From: Aradus depressus
Taxonomy: Eukaryota > Arthropoda > Insecta > Hemiptera > Aradidae
Assembly (NCBI GenBank): GCA_963662175.1
Contig: OY759218.1
Location: 10,036,001 to 10,100,000, forward strand
DNA length: 64,000 bases
Reading direction: 5' to 3'
In this document: one piece after another, positions 50,801 to 61,300 of the stretch
How positions within the stretch are numbered: position 1 is the first letter of the stretch
Layout: each line of letters begins with the position of its first letter
Made by a program: the position numbers and the translations under genes
Notes under the pieces: generated by a model
The model's database searches: none
Told to the model about the DNA's origin: nothing
Seen by the model: only the letters and a program-made list of their open reading frames with translations

Positions 50801-52345
50801 GTAGTGACACGCACGACGATGCGTTCTGTAAACTCTCATACTTCACCAATTGGCAGCATTCGTTTGAGTCCAAACTTAAAGAAAGCGTAATTTGAATCCG
50901 AATAACGTTTGACTGGGAACTGAAGCTTTCTATATCCTTCTCTTGACTGTAATGTTTGTCTATGGTAGAGTTGTCATTATATATTATAATTTTTTTTAAA
51001 ATTAGGTACATTAGATCGCAATTTTCTGGGGGGGCATGCCACCCCTGCCCCCCTAGCTACACCTACGTATCTGACGAAGAAGTCCACGTATCATAAACGA
51101 AACGCATAAGCTCAGAATGCTTAGGGCATCGAACAGTCTTAATCCGGCACTGTTTACATCCCGTATGTTTATAAGAAGTAAACAAATGAATATACGTCAT
51201 TTTCACTCGGTCTAAAAAGAAATTATATTATAACTTTTTCATCCTAGTTAAAAAATTCTACTTTATGAAAAGGAATACAATTATTATTTAGCAAGTAACT
51301 CATACTAGATTAAAGTTTTTATAGCTGAAATAATGTATTTTTAAACATATTGTTAGTGCAGGAAAATATCCTGTCCATATCAATGGAATGGGCGTGCAGC
51401 ATTTAAAAAATATGCCCGCACTTTATTATTAGTTTTATATCAGGTGTAAAACTCTACAATGTTTCCACTCAGGGACCAACACGGATAATTTTGGCACTGA
51501 ATAAATGAAAACAAAAATGGGAATAAATAACTTTCTTCCCTGAGGTAGGTGGGGTTTATTTGTATTCATTGTTCGCTTTTATTGAATAAGGAAAATATAT
51601 TTTTTATCGGATGTGACTAAATGATAATTATTGAAAAATGGAAATTCTAAGTCGTCACATTATCTTCATTTTTAAATATTGCTTCTTTTTTACTTCAACA
51701 ATGAATGGTTAATTAAGCAAGCTTGGTTAACGAGGCTCAGCAATTATTTTGGTAATTTATGTAGCTATTTCTTCATTGTAGGAAAGGCAAAGAGATAGAA
51801 AAGCAGAAAGTTATACAAAAAAGATATGATGATAGTTGGGATGAAGCACGAAAAACTGACATGAGAAAAAAAGAAGAAGTAAGAAAGAAAAAAATATTTC
51901 TTGATGGTTTAAATGCACAAATTAAAGAAGTTTATTCTAAGAAAAAACTTGAGAGACTTAAAACTGAACAGGTAAAGATTACAATAATATTTCCACGGAA
52001 TCTTAAGTATACTTGCTAGGTCTGCATAAAAAAGTGGGGCGGAGAGAGCATTAATTTTGCTATATTTAATTAATTCATTACGTAGCTACCCTGAAATTTC
52101 GAAATAACAAAAAAAGTAGCATGGAAAATGACAAAGGAACTTTTACTTGCTAGTTTTCATTTTCTAAATTCAATTTTCTTCCTAACTCATCACGACATCC
52201 AACTATGGCATTGCTGGGATAAATTTGAAGCAGTCGACCAAATAAATCTTTTGTCGCCACCGATGGCCACCATTTCGGGTAAGCCTGTGAACTGAATCTA
52301 GATTCTGCTTAACCGTTTCAATGCCTTTGATTTCATACCCCATTC

Positions 52346-52376
<31 letters not shown>

Positions 52377-55300
52377 TGTATCGGAATTTCACTCATATTT
52401 CTGGAGCAAGATTTTTCATGAACGTATTGTTCTCAAGTCAAAAGGTCGTCAAACTGAAAATGCCAGTAAATTGAATCCAGTTTCATGCTAAGCGCTTCAA
52501 TACTTTTTATTTGGTACCCATTTGCACTTTTTGAAAAATATTCATTTTCACATGTAACCTGATTTGTGCTTATATTTTTCTCCAAATTAGTCTTTTCTCT
52601 GAAATTAAAGCTATGCACCCTTAAGCCTATGCTGAAACATTTTGTTGAATTTCACCGAATTCTCAAAGTAAGCCACAGAAAGTGGCTTGACTACGCTTCG
52701 CTTCGCCACAATGTTATAGTTTGTTACTTATTGTGTCTCATATCCGGGCTTTAACTACGAGGTCAAATCGCCTAATACCAGAGCGCTCTTTTGTCATTCT
52801 GGTGGACATGTGCACGACTCTTCAATGGGAGTCCTAAATTTTGCCTACCCAGGTTTACTCAACAATGATAAGGGGCTTTAACGTGTACCTGACATTGTAC
52901 AGGCTCGGGACCATCGCTAAACGAACCATCCGAAGGACAGCATGCTCAAGGGTCTTTCCCTTCCCAGATAAAAAACCTAGGGCTTTGGCCGAGTTTCGAA
53001 CCCGCGATCTTGAGCTCAGTGGGCAAGCACGTTACCTTTGAGTTACCTGCGCCGTCCCTTAAACACAATATGTTGTATATGTTGCAGTCAAAGTATGAAT
53101 TCGGTCAATGTATACACAAAACTAGTCAATGTATACATTTGCTGAATTCTCTAGTCGAAGTGTACATAAACTAAAATATGCATACTTTCACTAGTGGATG
53201 TATACACTTACGTCTATGCCTTAGTGAAAGTATAAATAGCTAGTTTTGAACGACGGGAGGGGCAGATATATTGTTCCGCCGGCCGTAGGCCGGCACACCT
53301 TCCCCCCTGAATTTGGTACCATCTATTGTGATTTATTTTTTATTTTTCTTGAAATAAATAGGTATATTTATTTTTTCATTCATATTCAAAAGATCCATTT
53401 TAATATTGTTTACAAATGTTATATTTTATGTTATTGTTGCATCTTTCCTAGATATTTATATTGTAAAATAAATTTTGAAGTTTAGTTTTAGTTTTTTTTT
53501 TACAAAAACCTTTTTTTCTCATTTATTTATACTTTCACTAAGGAACACTAGAAAATGTATACATTGTCTAGTAAATGTATACATTCTCTAGCAATAGTGT
53601 TCATTTTTATAATCAATTGATACTTCCACTAAAACGGCTAGTTAATGTATACATTGACTAGTTTGTGTATACATTCACTGGAAGTCACACTTTGACTGCA
53701 ACATATATATACCGTCTGTATACCTGTCTGTCCGACCCTAGCAAGAACATAAGGCCAACACCCTCGCAACAAGCTTTCTAATGATGTGGTCGACCCTAGC
53801 GACGCTTAACATTTTGAGTAGTAGATGTTACACCTTTTCTAATCATATATTTATCAAACGAGGTAAAAATAAACTATTTTTAGTGATTTAATTTCTCAAA
53901 TGAAAGGAAAGAAATAATAGTTGAACTGTCAGAAAAGGCATGACATTACATATGTAGAATTTCTGAGAAGATATCATTTACTATATTTTTTATTAATCCC
54001 TCTTCTTGGTTATTCTGGAAATACAGAAAGAGATATCCACTTTTGCTTGCCATTTAGTTGTACATATGTACAAATACATTCCTTAAAGTACATTTGTCTG
54101 AAAATATAAATAAAAAAAAATTAAAACAAAAAGTACGCTGTATAATAATCGAAAAAAAGACAGGAATTACATGAGAGAATTTGTGATGAAAGTGTTGCAT
54201 GCTACAAACCATCCGTGCCAGCATATGCAAACCAGCAAGTTAATTATATTTACGATATATATATTTAAGATTTCAATAATTCGCTTTGAAAAGGCTGTGT
54301 TATTCAGTGCATTATCTGAAATGAAAATAGTAATGTTTTCAGCCATGGGCGTAGCCAGGAGGGCAAAAGTCCCTAAATTCTGGTAAAAAAAACAAATTAA
54401 ATTATAAAAAACATTAAGTAAATAAGTAGTAAAATCGAAAAATCTACAAACAAGCTACAGTACATTTTCTGTATTTGGTGAATCACTGGAGAAGTTAAAA
54501 CAGTGCTGGTGTTTTTTTCAGAGTGTTTCTGGGAGGGGGTGGGAGGCATAGGCACCAGGGGCTTGTGCCCCCTTTTTTGGACATCAAACCTACCAAATCC
54601 CCCTTCGAGGTGAGACTAGGTACTGTCTTAGTGGGGTTTCACACCAAAGCCGGGCCGGGCCGAGCCGAGCCGGGCGGAAAACGCTTGAGCGCTAGATACG
54701 CAGGGTTTAGATGGAAGTATTCAAACCAAGGCCGGGCCGCGCCGGGCCGGGCCGAGCGGTTTTGAGCAGTACTACCGCCAATTCGAGCGTTTTCTGCCAA
54801 GCCGTTTTTTTCCGTCATTCAGTCTAGTTCGGTGTTTCAGCCCAGTGAGTTACATCATATTGCGCAATATATTGTTTTTTTTATTGTTTCAAGTGGTTTT
54901 TGTTTTTTAAATTTTTTAATATTGTAATGAGTGTTGACACAGAAATATTAATTAGTTCGATTCAAGAAAGATCGCCTTCTTTCTGCCACACATTCATCAT
55001 CAAGTGATGAACTATCCAATAACATCATCATCATCAAAGTTGATGACATCATTTTGCACCACGTTTCAACCGAGACTGAATAGGAAAGAAGCACCTTTCA
55101 CTACAAGGCTAGAAAACCTACTGAGAGCAAATCGGCTTCGGTGCGAACGCAGGCAGATTCCGCTCGGCTCGGCTTCGCATCGCATCGCCCGGCCCGGCAC
55201 GACTCGGCTTTGGTGTGTAAGGGCCCTTAGTTTTGACCCCTATCTCCCCCCCCCCCCCCCCCCCACCCCCCCACCCTGTCTAAGATCTTGGTTACGCCCC

Positions 55301-58300
55301 TGTCGCTATATTCATCGCAGGAAACTCGTTCGGGTCTTGTTAAATTTAATTTGAAAAAAATTGCATATGAAGGGAGAAAAAGTATTATTATCTTTTTTAG
55401 AGCACCTGGCAATGCCAGATGGGGCAATCGAAAATCTTCAAAACGAGACAACGAATTTTTTTCGGTGGGTAGGAGGTACTGAACGATGGTACCTTTGAAG
55501 GGTGTTACGTTCATATTGTGACATACTCACTCTTTCAAAATTTGTGAAGGTTGCGAAACAGCGCAATGATGCATGGGTTTATCAAGCTTTTACTGAAATT
55601 GATCTCAGGAAGGAAAAAGCAAAGGCAAATGAAAAACTTCGAAAGGAAATGCTGGAAACAAACGCCCAACTCCACTATCTGCAAGCTATAGAAAATGAAG
55701 AAAAAAGACTCTTACAAAAGCAAGTAAGTATACATGAGTTGACCGCTTTCGAAAGTAATTTTTGTCAGATGTATTCCCCGTCAAATTAAGTCTATTTTTA
55801 GAAAAAAATTCACTTATGCCTCAGTTTTTTCGGAAACATGATTGAGATGTGTCTTATTAGTGGCTATTCATTTATGGGGAACGATATTTGTCTGATTATG
55901 TGTCACAATTTGTTATAGAACGATTTTTCCCAGTTCTCGTGTTTCTTATTCATGCTAATAACATAAACTGGATGTCATTAAGGCGGGACACACCTACTTA
56001 ATCATCCTTAACCGTCTGTTCTATAATCACCAAGCGAGAGAGGGAAGGTTTGGTATACACCATAACATATAAATACAGCATACATAAAAATAAAGAAAAA
56101 AGAATGTTTTTTTAGAATATTGTCTATTTCGTAAAATATATATAATACGTGGGAGTATTTTCGGTATTTCTACCATGTTCAACCACGACTTATCATATAC
56201 AGTATTTGTTAAGTCGTGGCTGAAGATTGTAGGAATACTGAAAGTACTCTCACGTATTATATATATTTTATGAAATAGACAATATTCTAAAAAACATTAA
56301 TTTCTCTTCTTGACTTTTATAAATATCTCCAATAAATAAATCTGCAATATCTCTCCCGAAAATGTAGTATAGTACAGCATACATGGCTGTGAAATCCACT
56401 TCCTCTTCAGATTATAGAGTCCTAGAGAAAGAGGGGAATTCTGAGTCCTATCCTCAGTAGTCTGTGTCCTTCACGAAAAAAATGAATATGAAACAAATCA
56501 TGTTCCTTCTACCGGTCAACGACGCGTGGGTTTCTCCAGGGTTGTAAAGACTGTTTGTTCATATTTTAGAAATACTTTGAGGCTGTGCAGCGACTGTAGA
56601 ATTCTGAATTTAGGGGTCATACAAGATAAACACAACACTAATCAATCGGCGTTTTGATATATTGTGTACAAACCATCGTCGAGTACAAAATTTTAAAAAA
56701 ACATTCATTTTTCTTTATTTTTAAAGTATTTCGCAATATAGTATTTGTTAAGAAGTAACTGAAGTTGGTAGCCTTGCAAATTTCAAAACTGAGCTGCTGC
56801 TTCGTTCCCTTCTTTTCTAAGAACCATGCTTGTTGCAAACGAAAGTTCTTCTAGAGATTTTGTCATTCTCATTTCTTCCGTTTTTCTACATTTGCTCCTT
56901 GCGCTGGACTCTTCAAACGATATATGAGGTCTATCTACCTGTAAACTGCTTTGTGAACAACTGGGAAGTTCCGTTAATTTTAAATCGGGAAACTAAATCA
57001 CTACATTCAACCACGATTGGGTTTTTTGAAGAAAACGCGCATTGTTCCGGCAACATTCTTCCCATTTAATTAAATAACGCGAAAAAAAATTCAAGTTTAA
57101 ATATTGCTCTATTGATATTTTTTTGCTTTTTCATCTTCTTCTATGCAGAATTTAGGAATTTAGAGGCTAAAAAATTAAACAAACAATTTTTTAAACTTCT
57201 TTATCGTTAGAAGCGATTTCTAAATATTTATCATGTAAATCGCTGCGAAGAATTTGGAAATCGATGGTTTTTTAATAGGTAGTTATTTTTTATCACTTTT
57301 AATTAAACGAAAAAGAGCTCCTCTATCATTCACACCTAATAAAAGACTGAGGTTTGAAATGCGAAAGGAATATAAATCCAAAAAAATAAACATCACAGTT
57401 TCTAATTTAATTTGTTTGTCAACATCAAGGTAGCAGGTGGACGCAGCTAATGTTTATATAATTACTTTACAATACTTGTCTTCTTTCTCGATGTCTAGAC
57501 GTGTCTTTCCCAATTAATTTGTCAAATTTCTAAAACACATTAAATATATTTTTTATTTTTTTATTAGTAAAATAATCATTAATTTATCTAAAATGTTACA
57601 TATTATTTACGAATTATCAGGGCAGATTTTTATCTGACTTTTCCGGTATATAATTTTGCCCTAAAAGTATTTTTTTTTTAATGGAAAAAATATTAATATC
57701 AATGAACTCTGGTTGCATGGTAATATACCATGCAACTTTTTTTTTTTCAATATTTACATGATCCTATGGACGGCCGTGGACCGGCTCGATGGCTACGGTG
57801 CATGGTCGTCCTTGGTTTTCGGCGTTTTATGCCGAGTGAGCTCGGGATCTTGTCGGGGGTTCTTTTCTGCCTGCTTTCCTAAGCCGGAGGCAGCCCCCGT
57901 AGCACCTGTCGGCGGTCGGCGGGGCCCCCGGCGCCGGGTTAGAAGGCTTTCTTGATTCTCCGCCAGGAGGAGACGAACCGACCAAAAGCCAGGTAACCAG
58001 CCTCCGTCATCAGTCCCGGCCGGTCCAGTCCCAGATACGAACCTGTCCGGCGGATCAGCGCCGCCCTGGGCCCGTCGTATAGCGGGCATTTGAGGACTAC
58101 GTGTTCCGCAGTCTCGACGCCGCCACACGAGCAGGCAGGGCTGTTCTTCCTCTTAAAGAAGAAGAGCTTGGCGTTGAAGTCGCCGTGACCTGTTAGCACC
58201 TGTGACATCCAATGGTCTGGTTGTATCCATGGGGAGTCAAGGCGCGTCTGGACGTTCGGGAAATAGGCGAATGTTGTTCGGCCATCTGTCGATCGCGCCC

Positions 58301-61300
58301 AACGCTGTTGCCATCTTTCCACGATCCATTCCTGGACAATGCCCCTCAGGCGCTATGGTCTCGCCTGTCCTTGCATCTCCTCCTCCAGGGCTTGACGCAA
58401 GGCCACGTCCGTGTCTGCCTCCAGTGGTAAACCGCGTCTGCAGAAGTAGGAGGCGACGGCCCCATCCAAGACTAGGTCTATGGGTGGAGCCCCGCCAGCA
58501 CCTGCAGCGCAGCCGTGGAAACTGTACGGTAGGCCTTGGTAACCCTGAGGAGGGCTGCCCTTTGAGCTTGTAGTAGCAACGTACGCTGTCGTTTGGTGGG
58601 GTGATTCCACCATCCGGCAGCGGCATGTCTTGCTACGGCCTCGAAAACTCCGGTGTAAATAGTTTTACACGCAGAGTAGCCGAGGTCCCACGTCGCTCGT
58701 GCTAGGGAGCTCAGAGCGCTAAAGGTGGCTGTTGTCCTAACCTTGATGGCAACAGTGTGGGGCGTGATGTTGAAACCCGGCCCGATCCCCACACCTAGGT
58801 ACGTGATCACGGCCGGAAATTCAACGCGTCGGCCGTGTACTGCAAGAACCAGGGGGTGTATACCATGCAACCAGAGTTCATTGATATTAATATTTTTTAA
58901 TATTATATATAATATATTATAGCGGTTGTTCAACTTGCCACACTTCGACGGGTTGCCTGGAGCTCAAACTTTGGGCAAACTATCTAAGATTTCAGATAAT
59001 AAAATGTTATTATATAAGTTACATTTTTAAATGATTTGGGAGCCAAAACAACGTAATCGATAACATTAATTTTGGCCAGGTTTTTTCAAAAAATGAACCA
59101 GTGTGCGCTGGCTTGAACCACGGGGTGTAGTGCACGGTATCTGAATGTTTTCTTGTTCGTTGACGACCTTGAGTAGTATACGCATTCTGCGGAGCACCAT
59201 CCCATTTTATACAATACCCAATTCCGCATTTTTATTAACGAAACAAATGTATCTAATCTTTTGTTTGACACGTATTTTTTTTTTTTATAAAAAGAAACAT
59301 ATCTTATCATCTAAATAATTTTATCCTGAACGTCTTTAGAGACAACAATTTGTCGAGGGGAAACAGAAAATGATGGAGGACTTCAATGCACGAGTTCAAG
59401 CCAAGAAGGAGCTAAAAGAGCAAGCATTCCAAAAATTATATGATTACCACATAAAAATGCTAGACAAGCAAGCAATGGTGGAAGAAATAAAACTTATAAA
59501 AACTCAAGATGAGGTATTATTCATTACTTTCTTAAACATAATTTAGGTGCAATTTGATTTTTATATAACCAATTAAATGTTCAGCAAAACCACTAATAAT
59601 CCGCGAAGAAAGCATCTTTTTTATAAGTTGAAAAGAAACAACGAAACAACCTGCGTGATACGTCATATGATGATCCAAAAGACCGGAGCAACCATGGAGG
59701 TAAACTGAGCGGCACTTTTATCAGATTTACTCTTCTTGGAGTTTCTTCAACTGGGGCTTCAAAATTGTCAGGGGTTGAGAGCTTCAATAGTACATAGATA
59801 CGTGGAGCTGTTAGTATGATATGTAGAAACTATATCAGGCTGCCTATTATTTTCGTAGAATGTTGATTTAGATGAAAGATGAAATAATTTATGGTTTCCA
59901 GATTTACTTTGTGAAGCTCCATTCTAGGAATAGATAATTAAAATGCACAATTTCTTTGTCAAACTTCACTATATATTCTCAAATACTCAACTAGTTTCGC
60001 CGTGTTAAGGCATTATCAAGTTTGTAAGTGACTCTTGATAATGCCTTAACACGGCGAAACTAGTTGAGTATTTGAGAATATATAGTGAAGTTTGACAAAG
60101 AAAATGTGCATTTTAATTATCTATTCCATGAAAGATGAATGTTGATTAGAGTTGAGAGAATCGTTTAAACGACATGGACAACCCCCCCCCCCCCCCCCCT
60201 CAGTTGAAGGGAAGGGGCGGTAAAAACTAAGTTTGTTCCCCCCACAAAATGACCTAGATCCGCACCTGTTCAACGATTCCCGTTGGGATAGGACTTGGAG
60301 CATTCCACTCAGTGTTGCTACAATGTAAATCGCCCGCCAGTATCGTGTCATGACTGCAGAATAATGAGGAAATATCTCTTCCTAATATTTAAACCAGCGT
60401 AAAAGGGATGAAAGAACTGTAGGAGAATGAAAGATTTTAAAGTATTATTATTTATTTTTAAGTATCTTAATATTTTTATTATGAAAAATGATAGATTAAA
60501 AATACAGGTTTAAAAAAAAAAGAAAAAAAGGCAGGGAGAGAATTTTTTTTGAAGGCCAGTGTTACTATTTTATTTATTTTTTCTATTAAAAGTAGTAGTC
60601 ACTTCCTTCATCTAATTAATTTGTAGGACAATCAAAAGGAGAAAACATTAAATACACATGATAAAAAAAAGAGTATATTTAAGAATTAACCAGTAACTTG
60701 TCATACACGTCCAGACAAGTTTTATTTAAAAAAAATACGCTAAAGGTCAATCAAACAAGAAGCTTCTTCTTCAAGGATTATTCAGATTGTTCTCCGAAGA
60801 AGAACTTGCATCAAACCCCGGGGCAATGTGCAATGTGAGGAAGGGGTACCGGAACATTAGTACAGAACAACTTACTAACAAATAATAAAATAACTGCTTA
60901 TCATAACTATTAAACATAATAATGCGGTCCTAACTTGATAACATTTACCTCCATCACCATTCCGACCATTGTCCACGTTCTTCATGAGACAGGGACCATG
61001 CTGCCAAGTTCTAGAGGAAAAATAGTCATCGTCCTAGATCGTTTGCAATGTACTTCCCCAACGCGAAATTATCAACTATAGGCTCTCTCTCTGAAACCAA
61101 TCTATCGATTTCTTTGAAAATAACTAAGTGTCTCTTTCAGGAACTTATGAATGCTCATACTAAATTTTGTGTTCCCTTTGGCCGATTTGGCTGAAAATGA
61201 ATAGGTCCTTATGGGCACGTCCATAGAACGTATATAATATTTCGTGTCGTTACATTCATTACATCGGCAATTATTGGGCTTTTGTGAAGCCTTCCCCTAA

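Noticed and set aside
57793..58626. Several overlapping open frames on both strands
   Set aside because: Plus-strand frames and one minus frame are shadows in GC-rich LINE sequence. Only the three frames that carry the reverse-transcriptase thumb and zinc knuckle are real remnants.
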